In this document: piece by piece, positions 40,924 to 50,622 of the stretch | Numbering within the stretch: position 1 is the stretch's first letter | How the letters are laid out: each line of letters begins with the position of its first letter | DNA from: Filimonas lacunae | GTDB lineage: Bacteria; Bacteroidota; Bacteroidia; Chitinophagales; Chitinophagaceae | Direction of reading: 5' to 3' | DNA: 64,000 nt | Assembly (NCBI RefSeq): GCF_002355595.1 | Contig: NZ_AP017422.1 | Span: 4,154,001-4,218,000, forward strand | Translations under genes and position numbers: made by a program | Notes under the pieces: model-generated | Told to the model about the DNA's origin: nothing | The model's database searches: none | The model's input: only the letters and a program-made list of their open reading frames with translations

Positions 40924-42156
40924 TTAAAAAGCTTCGCCCAGGTTGAGCATAATACTGCTGTAGCCCTTACTAAAGCCATAATCGATACCAATATTGGTAT
41001 TGGAACCTTTGTTAAACTTTATTCTAAGGCCCGCGCCTGCTGCAGGATGCCAGGATGCGAAAAATTTACCGGCGCCACTAACCGTGTTGGCATTGGCAAA
41101 AACAACAAAGCCCAATAATCCATTGTTAGTAATGTCACGCCGGTATTCACTTTCCAGGTACAACAAACTTTTGCCCCGGTACCTGTTTTGATCAATGCCC
41201 CGTGCAGAACGGTTATAAGGATCCCAACCGGTACTGGGTAAATCAAGATAAGGGGCTGTGTTGTTAAGTGCTGTCCAGAAATACGACCAGAAGGCCAGCA
41301 TATTCTGCTGATTTACTCTTGCCTTGTTTAAAGGCATATATTTTCTTACATCGAGATATACCGATTGCCAGCTATGATCGCTGCCCAGAAATGTGGGATT
41401 AATACGGTAAACGAGGTTCATATAAGCCCCCGGCAAGGGATTAATGGCATTATTGCGCGTATCATATAATAAGTTCAAGCTAACGCCGGAAGAAAGGGAT
41501 TTACTACCCAGCCCGTAAGCATATTGTGTAAACTGCTTAACATCCACTTCCGGATCATCACTTTGTATATTAAAACGGTAGTCGAGATGATAGCCCAAAC
41601 CCGCAAAAAGGTAAGGCCGGATACGTTTCAGTGCACTTTGATAAAAGCGTATATACTTGTAGTTGATTAATACCCGGTTGTTTTCATCATTGTTATGATT
41701 GCCCAGCCCCCAGGTATATTGCGGATACACCATAAAACGCGTATCCCCCTGGATATTCCACGTATTATCAGGTAGCCATACACTGGTGCGTAAAGGCAAT
41801 CCAAAGCGGCCTTTAAAATTCCAGTAAGGCGCAAACGTGGCAGTAGACATATAGGTGGTACGGCGTGCGCCCAGATAAATACCGGCGGTGGTACTGGTAA
41901 TTAAAGCACGCCCACTACCGCCAGGTAATGTACCGCCAAAAGGAAGTGCAGAGAAATAGATCTTCTTTTCTTCCTGGCTCCTGGGTTTATTTTGCCGTAT
42001 ATGGAACAACTCCTTTGCAATATCTATTAAATCTGTTTGCCTGGCCGTATCCTTTATGCCTTTGTTTTGCGGCATCACATTCGAAGGGTTCTGCGCCAGA
42101 GAAACACACGGCCATAAACAACATACCCACAATATACACTTGCTCCTAATATTCAT
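40924..42156 (-). CDS. Omp85/BamA-like outer-membrane barrel protein
   Basis: 410 residues. Signal peptide ILWVCCLWPCVSLAQ near residues 8-22. The rest is a beta-barrel with the final strand ending in phenylalanine (MLNLGEAF), the BamA-recognition pattern. POTRA domains are absent, so it is only the surface-antigen (D15-like) barrel. It overlaps the cupin gene by 11 bp, so the two are coupled. A paralogue occurs at 48480. Function as transporter or surface protein unknown. Confidence 0.8.
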   Translation of the reverse strand: MNIRSKCILWVCCLWPCVSLAQNPSNVMPQNKGIKDTARQTDLIDIAKELFHIRQNKPRSQEEKKIYFSALPFGGTLPGGSGRALITSTTAGIYLGARRTTYMSTATFAPYWNFKGRFGLPLRTSVWLPDNTWNIQGDTRFMVYPQYTWGLGNHNNDENNRVLINYKYIRFYQSALKRIRPYLFAGLGYHLDYRFNIQSDDPEVDVKQFTQYAYGLGSKSLSSGVSLNLLYDTRNNAINPLPGAYMNLVYRINPTFLGSDHSWQSVYLDVRKYMPLNKARVNQQNMLAFWSYFWTALNNTAPYLDLPSTGWDPYNRSARGIDQNRYRGKSLLYLESEYRRDITNNGLLGFVVFANANTVSGAGKFFASWHPAAGAGLRIKFNKGSNTNIGIDYGFSKGYSSIMLNLGEAF

Positions 42157-42499
42157 AACCGCTTTTAATGATGGTAGAAATCATTTTAAATTGCTCGGTA
42201 GCGTTGAAACAATGTGCAGCATGTGCCGGAATCACAATTCCCTCACCCAACCGAAGGTTGTATTTTTTATCATTGATAATTAACTGTGCCTTTCCATCTA
42301 TTATCTGGATAAACGTATCAAAAGGAACGGTTTTCTCTGCCAGTTCCTCCCCGGCATCCATAGACGTAATAGTTACATTACCTGTTGTTTTTTTTATAAT
42401 AGTTTTTATTAAAATAGAATTGGGAACATACTCAATAATCTCCACTACAATGTGGGGAATAGATTTCTCCAGTTCTGTGTTATCCGATTGCATGCTCAT
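42146..42499 (-). CDS. Small cupin-domain protein
   Basis: 117 residues. Single cupin: FIQIIDGKAQLIINDKKYNL and GEGIVIPAHAAHCFNA form the two conserved motifs, though the first lacks the usual HxH and keeps only a few polar side chains, so metal binding may be incomplete. It lies in the probable operon with the Omp85-like barrel (11 bp overlap). Possible roles are sugar or ligand binding; none shown. Confidence 0.8.
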   Translation of the reverse strand: MSMQSDNTELEKSIPHIVVEIIEYVPNSILIKTIIKKTTGNVTITSMDAGEELAEKTVPFDTFIQIIDGKAQLIINDKKYNLRLGEGIVIPAHAAHCFNATEQFKMISTIIKSGYEY

Positions 42500-42574
42500 G
42501 CCTTTAAAGATGTTTTACGAAAAGATGATGTTGTTGTGCTGGAATTGCTGAAAGCACTATGATACAAGGTGCCA

Positions 42575-43135
42575 TTAGATATCTTCTAATGCGATAAGAC
42601 GTTTATATTTCATTTTTTTAAAAAAGGTGGGCGTCAGGCCGGTCACTTTTTTAAACTGGTTAGACAAATGCGCTACACTGCTATAGTGCAACTTTTCTGC
42701 TATTTGCGTAAGACTCAACTCATTATATACCAATAACTCTTTCGCCCTTTCTATTTTATGTGCGATAATAAAATTGGCAATGGTTGTTCCTTTTACTTCT
42801 GAAAAAAGGGAAGAAAGATAATTATAGTCGTAATTTAATTTTTCACTTAAAAAGGCAGAAAAATTCTGTACAGGAGGCTCTTCACTATAATGGATCATTT
42901 CAATAATGATGCCTTTTATTTTTTCAATGAGGATACTTTTCTTATCCTCCATCAACTCCAGTCCAAACTTTAGTAAACCAGCCAAAAGAGTGCTCCATTG
43001 AGCAGCAGATAATTCTTCTTCTATTTCCACCTCTCCCAATTCAACAACAATACAATGAAGATGCATTTTTTCTAATTCCGATCTCACAATAAGCTTGCAT
43101 CTGAGACTTACCATGTTTTTAATCACTAGTTTCAT
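42575..43135 (-). CDS. Paralogous AraC regulator with HMA-like domain (CxxC lost)
   Basis: 186 residues, clearly related to the 40230 regulator over its whole length. HTH parts LSLTQIAEKLHYSSVAHLSN and KKVTGLTPTFFKKMK match closely. In the HMA-like domain the loop reads VSLRC, so the first cysteine is replaced by serine and CxxC is lost. The regulator therefore probably does not bind metal in the same way. It lies upstream of the cupin-barrel pair. Confidence 0.85.
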   Translation of the reverse strand: MKLVIKNMVSLRCKLIVRSELEKMHLHCIVVELGEVEIEEELSAAQWSTLLAGLLKFGLELMEDKKSILIEKIKGIIIEMIHYSEEPPVQNFSAFLSEKLNYDYNYLSSLFSEVKGTTIANFIIAHKIERAKELLVYNELSLTQIAEKLHYSSVAHLSNQFKKVTGLTPTFFKKMKYKRLIALEDI

Positions 43136-43228
43136 TTTTCACAGGGCATATAATAGGATAATGCAGCAGGAACAATAAAGAAAACATACCCACCACTGAA
43201 AGAATGGTGGATATGACACAAAAGATCA

Positions 43229-43636
43229 CTAATTCTTTAGAATAGCATCTAATGAATGCACAATACCATTGGAAGAAACCGCATCCCTGCTTTGAATAAT
43301 GGCGCCATTTACACGCACACTATCTCCTATTACACTTACCAGCAGCTCTTTACCATTTAAAGACTGCAACTTATCGCCATCTTTCAGGCTGCTAAATTCA
43401 ATTTCACCCGCTACTGTATGACAGTTTAATAAATCGGTAAGCTTTACCTTATTTTCCGGTTTCAACAATTCCCGGTATACGCCAGACGCCAGTTTTCCAA
43501 AAGCAATATCCGAAGGAGCAAAAACGGTAAAAGGACCAGCTCCGTTCAACACTTGTTCAAAACCAGACACAGTAACACCTTCATTAAAATTCCTCATGTG
43601 CCTGTTGTCTCTGATTACCTGTGTAATGTTTAACAT
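43229..43636 (-). CDS. Fasciclin-domain protein
   Basis: 135 residues, one FAS1 domain: FNGAGPFTVFAPSDIAFGKL-like opening (here GAGPFTVFAPSDIAFGKL) and NGIVHSLDAIL at the end. No signal peptide is visible, so it may be cytosolic or use another route. FAS1 proteins mediate adhesion in many organisms. It is first in the minus-strand series that ends with the AraC gene at 40230. Confidence 0.9.
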   Translation of the reverse strand: MLNITQVIRDNRHMRNFNEGVTVSGFEQVLNGAGPFTVFAPSDIAFGKLASGVYRELLKPENKVKLTDLLNCHTVAGEIEFSSLKDGDKLQSLNGKELLVSVIGDSVRVNGAIIQSRDAVSSNGIVHSLDAILKN

Positions 43637-43866
43637 ATATGTTATTTGAATACAGGTATAATCACCTGCTTCCTGTAAGGTAAACCTATATGGTGGGGAT
43701 TGGTGTTAAAAAGATATTTTACTTATACAATCAATCAATTTTGCAACTTATTCAGGGAATGCTGTAACAATAAACAGTTGTACAGGCCGTAGATTTGTAG
43801 TGTTGCTTTCATAGTTTTCGTTCACATACCATTCATTATGCTCAAAGGGGGGCTCGCTGAAAGCCT
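43637..43866. other. Intergenic region upstream of the fasciclin gene
   Basis: About 230 bp without a gene. It holds the promoter region of the fasciclin gene, but no clear TAnnTTTG box was found. Confidence 0.35.
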
Positions 43867-43897
43867 AATAAGGCCTTTGCCAGTCAAAGGCCTTATT
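43867..43897. terminator. Terminator of the S1/P1 nuclease gene
   Basis: AATAAGGCCTTTG (43867-43879) pairs perfectly with CAAAGGCCTTATT (43885-43897), 5-base loop. T-rich sequence follows strongly on the plus strand and weakly on the minus strand. Confidence 0.8.
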
Positions 43898-43924
43898 TCT
43901 TTTTATTATTTCAACATGAGCCAA

Positions 43925-45022
43925 CTATTGCAACTGGCTTGCATCTGTTATTACAATTTCCGGCTTCGCTTTAAACAAGATAATCTTCCCGGTTACTGTA
44001 ACCACCGCATTTTGCTTTACCGTTACGGTTTGCTTTGCTGCTCCCTTAATAGCCAGCGTCAACAACTGATGTGGATGAAAACCTCCCAGGTTTACCAGCA
44101 ACACGCTGCCTGCATTTTTGATATCGTACACTTTACCACTTACCGTTACCACCTTGCCTATATTGTTATTCACTTCCGTAAGTGTAATACGCACAGGGCC
44201 TTCTTTTTGCACAGGCGTGGTTCTGCCTGGGTTAACCGGCAGTTTTTGCAATGGCGCATTGATATATAACGTATTCAATACCCCTGCCAGGCGAATACCC
44301 GCCTGGTTAATACGTTTATGAATAATGCTGATATACTTTTGATAATATGCGTTGCTGATAGTTTGCCCCGAACGGGTTTCGCTATAGATCTGGTTGCTAA
44401 GCTGGTAGCTTTCCCAAAGCCACTGGATAATATCATCCTTTTGCCAGGCGGTTATTTCCTGCGGCGTAGCCACATCATACTTTGCCACCATTTCTGCTTC
44501 ACTGTATTTTTCATGATCCAGCAAACGGCTATCCCAGATGGCATGCAAATTCGTGCTTTCTCCATCCATGCGCACGATAATATCATTGCCGCCTTTATCA
44601 GAATGACGCGCTACGTGCATAGGCTGGTGTGCATCGCCCACCAGGTGTATCAGAAACCGCAATGCATCCTGCTTCTGACTTATGCTGCTGCTGTTGTTTT
44701 GCAAAGTAGCCAGCGATTGCAGGTAAGCAGTATACAGCGTATTTTTACTGCTGCGCACATAGTTTTGAAAGCTTTGAAAATTGAGTCCCTGTGGCAGATC
44801 CACAAAATGCCATTGCGCATTTTGCGCAGTACGGTGTTCATCGGGCCAGGTAGCTGCCGCTTCTATATTCTCGCCCTGCAAATAAGTTACTACCGCACTT
44901 TTTACATTCGCCGCCAGGTGTTTTTGCGCAATCAGCGCTACAGTGCGGTGCCCTCTGGGGCCCCAGGAAATAACAGCAATACCTGCCAGCAATACAATAA
45001 GGAGTATGAACAGCTTTTTCAT
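43925..45022 (-). CDS. S1/P1-type nuclease with added C-terminal OB-like domain
   Basis: 365 residues. Signal peptide ending before Trp20, which would become the new N-terminus and a zinc ligand, as in S1/P1. Other zinc-site residues: WPDEHR near 59-64, HFVD, HLVGDAHQPMHV near 125-136 and HAIWD. This secreted enzyme cuts single-stranded DNA and RNA, or releases 3' phosphate from nucleotides. The last 90 residues (VNNNIGKVVTVSGKVYDI onward) look like an OB-fold domain that short S1/P1 proteins lack. Confidence 0.88.
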   Translation of the reverse strand: MKKLFILLIVLLAGIAVISWGPRGHRTVALIAQKHLAANVKSAVVTYLQGENIEAAATWPDEHRTAQNAQWHFVDLPQGLNFQSFQNYVRSSKNTLYTAYLQSLATLQNNSSSISQKQDALRFLIHLVGDAHQPMHVARHSDKGGNDIIVRMDGESTNLHAIWDSRLLDHEKYSEAEMVAKYDVATPQEITAWQKDDIIQWLWESYQLSNQIYSETRSGQTISNAYYQKYISIIHKRINQAGIRLAGVLNTLYINAPLQKLPVNPGRTTPVQKEGPVRITLTEVNNNIGKVVTVSGKVYDIKNAGSVLLVNLGGFHPHQLLTLAIKGAAKQTVTVKQNAVVTVTGKIILFKAKPEIVITDASQLQ

Positions 45023-45058
45023 CCAGCGAAGATAAGCGGTAATAACAACCTGCCGCTG

Positions 45059-47503
45059 TTAAGATCGACTACCGCCAGCACCTTCTCCGCCGCCTTCTTC
45101 CACCTTGCGGTATGCACCAAACTGCCAGTTAAACGTAACCGTGAACGAGCGGTTGTAAAACATATTATAGGTGCTGCTGTTGAAATTGGAAAAGCGGGTA
45201 TAACTCCACTGGTTCAACGTTTTCTGGAATATGTTATTTACACGCAGGGTAATGCCGGCTTTTTTATTCAGCACCTCTTTACGAGCCGAAAAACCATAGT
45301 TCAGGTAAGCCGATCCCCTGCCCTGCAAAGTGACATAGCCATTGTTGTAATTGCCTGATAATTGCAACGTGTAGTTACGCGGTAAGGTATAGCTGCTGTT
45401 CAGATTCACAGAATAGAAATTACCATCATTTTTCACCGCCAGCGCTTTGCTGGCATACCATACATGATAATAATCACCACCGGTATTTACATTCCAGTTA
45501 CGGGTAATGCGGAAAGAAGAAGACACGTTCACCCCCAGCCGCTTGTTAGAAGCCACATTCTGCGAGGTAGTGTAAGATACACCAGCGCTATCCACCGTGG
45601 TTAACGATTCCACCGCGTTGCTGTTAAAGCTGTAATACACGCTGCTGGTAATAGAAAAAGCACCACCCGCTTTATAGGAATGCCCTGCTTCCAGCGTGCG
45701 GGTAAGTTCGGGACGCAACGCCGGGTTACCATAGTTAATATTACGCGGATCGCTGGCGTTGACATAAGGATTCAGATCCCAGATATCCGGACGGTTAATA
45801 CGCTCGTTATAATTGAATTTTACATCGTGGCGCTCGTTCAGCTTTTTAGCAATCAGCAGGTTGGGCACCCAATTCTCAAACTCCGAAGCAAAGCCGGGTT
45901 GGGTATTATTGGTGAAATCACCACCCAGCCGGGTACGTTCGTAACGGATACCGGGGCGAATAGTCCAACCTCCTTTGGCTTCCACCACCATACTTACATA
46001 TCCCGCTACCACGTTTTGGTAATAGTGCAGGCTATTGCCCCTGCTGCTGTCTTCCTGTAGCACATCACTGCCCGGATTATCGCGGTTATTCCTTACCGAG
46101 TATTCATTAAAGTCTTTGGTTCTATCGGCACGAAAACCAGTTTCCAGCTTGCTTTTGCCGGATTTGGTGAGCGGATGCGTATAATCGGCCTGTATACGCC
46201 AGTTGTGGCCGGTACCGTTATTAGGACTTTGCTCACGGAAATAATTCTTACCAGTCATGTCGTACTGGTTGTTGATGTAACTGGCGCTGTTTTTCCAGTC
46301 GCTATGGCTACCTGCCACCTCCAGCTCCTGCCCCGCACGGGCGAATGTTTTTTTATAGTTGAGCGAGAACTCCCACCAACGATCCTGCTCTTTCTGATCC
46401 GATACCTGGTTGTATTGCGAATTGGTTTGCGCATCGGTATAACTGGTATACTGATTGGCTATCACCGGCCAGCTGCCTTTCCAAAGACTGGCATTAGCAC
46501 TCAGCTTCTGACTGGAATCGATGGTATAGGTTGTGGTGAAATCGCCCGAAGCACTGCGGTTATGCCTATCCAGGTCGGATACCTGATGCAGGCTGCCTGT
46601 TACATTATCACCATCTACCGTTTGACGGATAAGATCAGTGATCCTATGCCTTTTACGATTGTTGGCTTGTCCACTTAAACTGATATCCCATTTACCACGG
46701 GTAATATTAATAGCACCGTTGCCTGATTGCTCCAGGTTGCCCAGGTTCAGATTGAGGTTACCGTTAGAGCCCCTGAGCTTTTTAGTAATGATATTAATAA
46801 CGCCACCAGCCCCTTCGGCTTCGTATTTTGCAGAAGGCGAGGTGATCACTTCTATAGATTCAATGGTATTGGCCGGAATCATCTTCAACGCTTCCGATAA
46901 GTTGCGGGCAAACATACCCGAAGGCAAACCGTTCAGCAACACTTTAATATTGGCATTCCCGCGCATTTTTACAGCCCCCTCTGCATCTACCGTGATCATA
47001 GGCGCTTTGGCCAGTACATCCGCCGCCGAGCCTGCCGCGTTGCTGATGTCTGCCGAAGCATTGTATACCACCTTATCAGGCTTGCTTTGTATCAGGGGCT
47101 TTTTACTTTTCACTACCACTTCGTTCAACTCTTCCGGTTGCCCGTTCAATTGTATTACACCCAGTTCTGCCACCTCACCCCGCTTCCAGCTTACTAACTG
47201 TGTATGTTTGCTATAACCCACATATAAAATGGTAAAAGTGTATTCGCCATACCCCGGCAACACCAGGGAAAAATTGCCGTCTTTTTTAGCCGTAGCGGTA
47301 GCCACCTGCGAACCCGATTTGTTGGTAACAATTACCGTAGCTTCCAAAGCATCGCCCTTGGCAGAATCTACCACACGACCAGTAACTTGTCCTTTATGGT
47401 TGGGTAATGTGGTTTTAGATACAGATTGACCGTGTGCTATATCATAGGAGCAAACGCAGGAAAGCAACAGGCAACACGCCAGCAGAATACGGGGGAACAT
47501 CAT
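45059..47503 (-). CDS. TonB-receptor-like outer-membrane beta-barrel protein
   Basis: 814 residues. Signal peptide (MMFPRILLACCLLLSCVCS), a carboxypeptidase-like regulatory domain (about 40-120; GRVVDSAKGDALEATVIV), a plug-type domain (about 130-230; LNGLPSGMFARNLSEAL, GGVINIITKKLRG) and a long C-terminal barrel of the OMP_b-brl_3 group. The barrel ends FNWQFGAYRK, but the protein then continues with a glycine-rich tail GGGEGAGGSRS, unusual for a barrel whose last residue should face the Bam machinery. Substrate unknown. Confidence 0.85.
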   Translation of the reverse strand: MMFPRILLACCLLLSCVCSYDIAHGQSVSKTTLPNHKGQVTGRVVDSAKGDALEATVIVTNKSGSQVATATAKKDGNFSLVLPGYGEYTFTILYVGYSKHTQLVSWKRGEVAELGVIQLNGQPEELNEVVVKSKKPLIQSKPDKVVYNASADISNAAGSAADVLAKAPMITVDAEGAVKMRGNANIKVLLNGLPSGMFARNLSEALKMIPANTIESIEVITSPSAKYEAEGAGGVINIITKKLRGSNGNLNLNLGNLEQSGNGAINITRGKWDISLSGQANNRKRHRITDLIRQTVDGDNVTGSLHQVSDLDRHNRSASGDFTTTYTIDSSQKLSANASLWKGSWPVIANQYTSYTDAQTNSQYNQVSDQKEQDRWWEFSLNYKKTFARAGQELEVAGSHSDWKNSASYINNQYDMTGKNYFREQSPNNGTGHNWRIQADYTHPLTKSGKSKLETGFRADRTKDFNEYSVRNNRDNPGSDVLQEDSSRGNSLHYYQNVVAGYVSMVVEAKGGWTIRPGIRYERTRLGGDFTNNTQPGFASEFENWVPNLLIAKKLNERHDVKFNYNERINRPDIWDLNPYVNASDPRNINYGNPALRPELTRTLEAGHSYKAGGAFSITSSVYYSFNSNAVESLTTVDSAGVSYTTSQNVASNKRLGVNVSSSFRITRNWNVNTGGDYYHVWYASKALAVKNDGNFYSVNLNSSYTLPRNYTLQLSGNYNNGYVTLQGRGSAYLNYGFSARKEVLNKKAGITLRVNNIFQKTLNQWSYTRFSNFNSSTYNMFYNRSFTVTFNWQFGAYRKVEEGGGEGAGGSRS

Positions 47504-47600
47504 TTTCTCTTGAATATTAGATTACAATTTCAAAGAAAACGATTTACGCTTTGCAGGAGGAAAAATATATGAGCAACGGTCGTATTGCATGACCAATAAA

Positions 47601-47628
47601 AAAGCCACGCCAACAGTTGCGTAGCTTT
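47601..47628 (-). terminator. Terminator of the DUF3606 gene
   Basis: AAAGCCACGC (47601-47610) pairs with GCGTAGCTTT (47619-47628), with one mismatch; T residues follow on the minus strand. Confidence 0.7.
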
Positions 47629-47672
47629 CAGATATAGAAATGATGAAACACAAAACACAGTCTTTCACTATG

Positions 47673-47861
47673 TTACTTTCTGATATCGCTTAAATAACGC
47701 TCTATATTTTTTCTAAAGGGCCCTACACTTTTAATTGCGTCTTTAATTTGCTTATGCTGCAGCCAGGGAAACTGCATATGCAGGTATTCTACTTCGCTGC
47801 GGTCTTTGGAGTCCACCCTTAGACGGTCTTGTTTTCCGATGTTTACTTTACTATCTGACAT
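47673..47861 (-). CDS. DUF3606 small protein
   Basis: 62 residues. Matches the DUF3606 pattern: EVEYLHMQFPWLQHKQIKDAI and KSVGPFRKNIERYL, a short helical protein found widely in stress-related loci. Function unknown. It is alone, with a terminator after it; the upstream gene at 47967 is 105 bp away. Confidence 0.8.
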   Translation of the reverse strand: MSDSKVNIGKQDRLRVDSKDRSEVEYLHMQFPWLQHKQIKDAIKSVGPFRKNIERYLSDIRK

Positions 47862-47966
47862 ATACTGTATTTTTTACTGCTACATAAAAAAACCATGCCG
47901 CCAGATAACAGGTGTGATGGAGTGTACAGTTGGGAAGCCGGACACAGACATATAGAATGTACAACT

Positions 47967-48395
47967 TTAGAAATACGAATTATTAGGGTGACGGCTAACA
48001 CTCCAATAACCATATATCAATCGCATATTTTCTAACATCTGCTGATAATCAGGCTGTTTTACAAAGTATCCTTGTGAAATAAGCGCGTAAGCCTCCCGTA
48101 CCGTGTCTTTATTGTCGGAGGTAGACAAAAACACAAAGGGGATGCTTTTTTCACGCAGGTATTCACTATCGTTGATCCTCCTGCGCAGTTCTAATCCATC
48201 CGGGAAAGGCAGGTTAATATCACATAAAATAAGAAAAGGCTGCTCCCGGCACGAACACAGATAAATAAAAGCTTCCGTGCTGCTATCAAACAGTTTAACA
48301 GGATTTTTCACCTGCAAATCGTTAAAAATGGTTACATACAAAGCACGATCATCGCTGTCATCATCCACAATAATTATAGGGCCGTACTGTAACAT
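47967..48395 (-). CDS. Single-domain response regulator (Rcp1-like)
   Basis: 142 residues. One receiver domain with the acidic pair DDDSDD near residues 11-16, the phosphoacceptor Asp59 in LCDINLP, the Ser/Thr in LSTSDN and a Lys in FVKQPDY. The loop insertion around CREQPFL is like Rcp1-type phosphorelay proteins. No kinase is adjacent. It precedes the DUF3606 gene by 105 bp. Confidence 0.88.
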   Translation of the reverse strand: MLQYGPIIIVDDDSDDRALYVTIFNDLQVKNPVKLFDSSTEAFIYLCSCREQPFLILCDINLPFPDGLELRRRINDSEYLREKSIPFVFLSTSDNKDTVREAYALISQGYFVKQPDYQQMLENMRLIYGYWSVSRHPNNSYF

Positions 48396-48479
48396 AAACT
48401 TCCAGGAATTGGGTAATTATTTAAACAAAAAAGCCTGCTGACACTACAAGGTAATTATTTATGAGCAAATTTTATAGCG

Positions 48480-49778
48480 CTAAAAAGCTTCGTTCAACCC
48501 CAGAAAAAAACCTTTTGCTCCAAACTTACCCCAGGCATAGTCTAAACAAAGATTCGTGCGTGTTGCCTTATTAAACAATACCCGCAAACCTCCGCCGCCA
48601 CCCGGCTGCCATACCTGAAAGATGCCTGTTCCCAATTCATTATTACCCGTTTGCAAATGAAAGAACGCTACACCACTGAGGAACTTATTGCGCGTGATAG
48701 GAAAACGATATTCTGCTTCGGAATAGTTAAACTGTGTGCCTTTAAAGTAACCTGTTGTATATCCACGCCCGCTTCGCACCGCTGCATCTTTAGCCGTACC
48801 CGGCAATTCCAGGTAAGGCACATTGCCCGCCACCAGGTAAGCACCCCAGTTCCACAAAGCCAGTACGTGCTCGGGATTGCGATGACTAAGACTGATATAC
48901 TTTCTAAAATCGGAAGTGAACTGCAGCGCATTACGCGAGCTACCCAGCCAGGTTTGGTTCACACGTATACCCGCATCGGCATAAATGCCTTTATACGCCC
49001 GGTTTTGATTATCCCGCGTGGTATACTGTACGTTCAGCAAAAAACCATTGGCATTATAGTTATACGGATGAAAGCCATGCCGGCTGTTATAAATATCATA
49101 AGGCGTAGAATTGCCGGAGGTGTTGCGCTCATCAATATTCCTTCTCATTTCAAACGATACGCCCGCCCCCACAAACAAGCCTTTTGATACCTCTTTATAC
49201 ACTTTTTGCCGGAAAGCATAAAATTGAGATCGTAACGCGCGCGGCGTTCGGGCCGGATTGGTGAGTATGCTATCTTCCGGCGTATCTGTAACAGGTTTGC
49301 CTATTCCATACCCATAATCGGGTGTTACTGTTTTGGCCGCCACCAGGCTACCCTGCAAATTCCACTTATTACCGGGTGTATAAATATTATGACTGATATA
49401 AAAGTAAATAATGCCCTTGGTGGTAATAGAAGCAGAAGTTGCCGCCACAGATAAAAAGGTATTGGGATCGCTACCGAGTTTACGGCCTGCTACTGCTTTA
49501 ATGCCTATTTGTGTGCCTATGCTGGGATTGGAAGCAATGTTTGGCACCACAATAATACCGGATGATGGTTTTGCAGATGCCTCCCTGCGCGGATGGAATA
49601 TAACACGGGCCAGATCGCCCACATCAAACTGTCCGGCTGTATTATCCGTCCTGCGCATCAATCCAGCCTTGGCCGAATCGACTTTCAACGTATCCACCAC
49701 AGCAGGTTGCTGACTATACACATAGCCGTTCATGCCCGTGAGCAAACAGCACAATAGAGTTTTCCATTTCAAGGTCAA
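48480..49778 (-). CDS. Second Omp85/BamA-like outer-membrane barrel protein
   Basis: 432 residues. Signal peptide LLCCLLTGMNGYVYSQ, then a surface-antigen barrel without POTRA repeats; final strand GFFLGLNEAF ends in phenylalanine. Similar by eye to the 40924 protein (NKWNLQGSLVAAKT versus NTWNIQGDTRFMVY, and WQPGGGGGLRVLFNKATRTN versus WHPAAGAGLRIKFNKGSNTN). They are paralogues in the same window with different neighbours. Confidence 0.8.
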   Translation of the reverse strand: MTLKWKTLLCCLLTGMNGYVYSQQPAVVDTLKVDSAKAGLMRRTDNTAGQFDVGDLARVIFHPRREASAKPSSGIIVVPNIASNPSIGTQIGIKAVAGRKLGSDPNTFLSVAATSASITTKGIIYFYISHNIYTPGNKWNLQGSLVAAKTVTPDYGYGIGKPVTDTPEDSILTNPARTPRALRSQFYAFRQKVYKEVSKGLFVGAGVSFEMRRNIDERNTSGNSTPYDIYNSRHGFHPYNYNANGFLLNVQYTTRDNQNRAYKGIYADAGIRVNQTWLGSSRNALQFTSDFRKYISLSHRNPEHVLALWNWGAYLVAGNVPYLELPGTAKDAAVRSGRGYTTGYFKGTQFNYSEAEYRFPITRNKFLSGVAFFHLQTGNNELGTGIFQVWQPGGGGGLRVLFNKATRTNLCLDYAWGKFGAKGFFLGLNEAF

Positions 49779-49819
49779 CGTGTTTCTTTAAGCTCATGGA
49801 ATACAAATATGGCACCAGT

Positions 49820-50563
49820 TTATTTTTTTGTAGCATGCATCGTCCATTCCAGCCCTTTCCAGAAATGCTCCGCAAACAACGAATCGCTGAATGTTTCTGG
49901 CGTGTGGCCAAAGTTGGAATAAAATGCCCTGCCGCCATCATATTCATGATACCAGGCCATGGGATGAAAGCTACCCATTTTGCCACCCTGATAGCTTTGC
50001 TCGTCTACCCGCAGCAGAAAATGCAAAGCTTCGGTGTTGACTGATTTAAAATCGTAGAACTCATCTTTATGAGAAAATGAATCGGGCAGGAAGGCAGTAG
50101 CGGGAAAGGATTTATCCAGGTTTACGATTTTAGCTTCCTGTATGGCCGGATGACTCACAAAATAAGCGCCCACCAGTTTACCATACCAGGGCCAGTCGTA
50201 TTCCGTGTCACTGGCAGCATGAATGCCTACGTATCCGCCACCATGTTGAATGTATTTTTCAAAAGCAGCCTGCTGTTCCGCGTTCAATACATCGCCAGTA
50301 GTGCTTAACCACACAACCGAACGATATTTTTTTAAATTATCTAAAGTAAACAGGGCCGGATTGGTGGTAGTGTCCGCAACAAATCCGTGCTGGATACCTA
50401 AGCGGGTAAAAAACTCATTCCCTTCTTTAATAGAAGCATGATGATACCCTTTGGTGAGCGAGAACACTAATATGCGTTTTTCTGGTTTCGGCTCTGCGGG
50501 TTTACAGGCTTCTGCAACATAAAATATAAAGACACTAAAAATGGCAATGGCAAGCAATCTCAT
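49820..50563 (-). CDS. ThuA-domain lipoprotein
   Basis: 247 residues. Lipobox YVAEAC (Cys near residue 20). The ThuA-like fold follows: ILVFSLTKGYHHASI, SVVWLSTTGDVLN, GGGYVGIHAASDTEYDW, FHPMAWYHEYDGGRAFYSNF. The family is related to glutamine-amidotransferase folds and is associated with sugar utilisation. It is probably a periplasmic or surface-linked enzyme; substrate unknown. Monocistronic. Confidence 0.85.
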   Translation of the reverse strand: MRLLAIAIFSVFIFYVAEACKPAEPKPEKRILVFSLTKGYHHASIKEGNEFFTRLGIQHGFVADTTTNPALFTLDNLKKYRSVVWLSTTGDVLNAEQQAAFEKYIQHGGGYVGIHAASDTEYDWPWYGKLVGAYFVSHPAIQEAKIVNLDKSFPATAFLPDSFSHKDEFYDFKSVNTEALHFLLRVDEQSYQGGKMGSFHPMAWYHEYDGGRAFYSNFGHTPETFSDSLFAEHFWKGLEWTMHATKK

Positions 50564-50622
50564 AGATATTTTTTATTCTTAAAGCTACAAAAGCTTTGCC
50601 GTTAAACCTCATTTATATCGCC

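Noticed and set aside
45680-46678. Long plus-strand frames over the TonB-receptor-like gene
   Set aside because: They are shadows of the coding strand, and their products show no domains.
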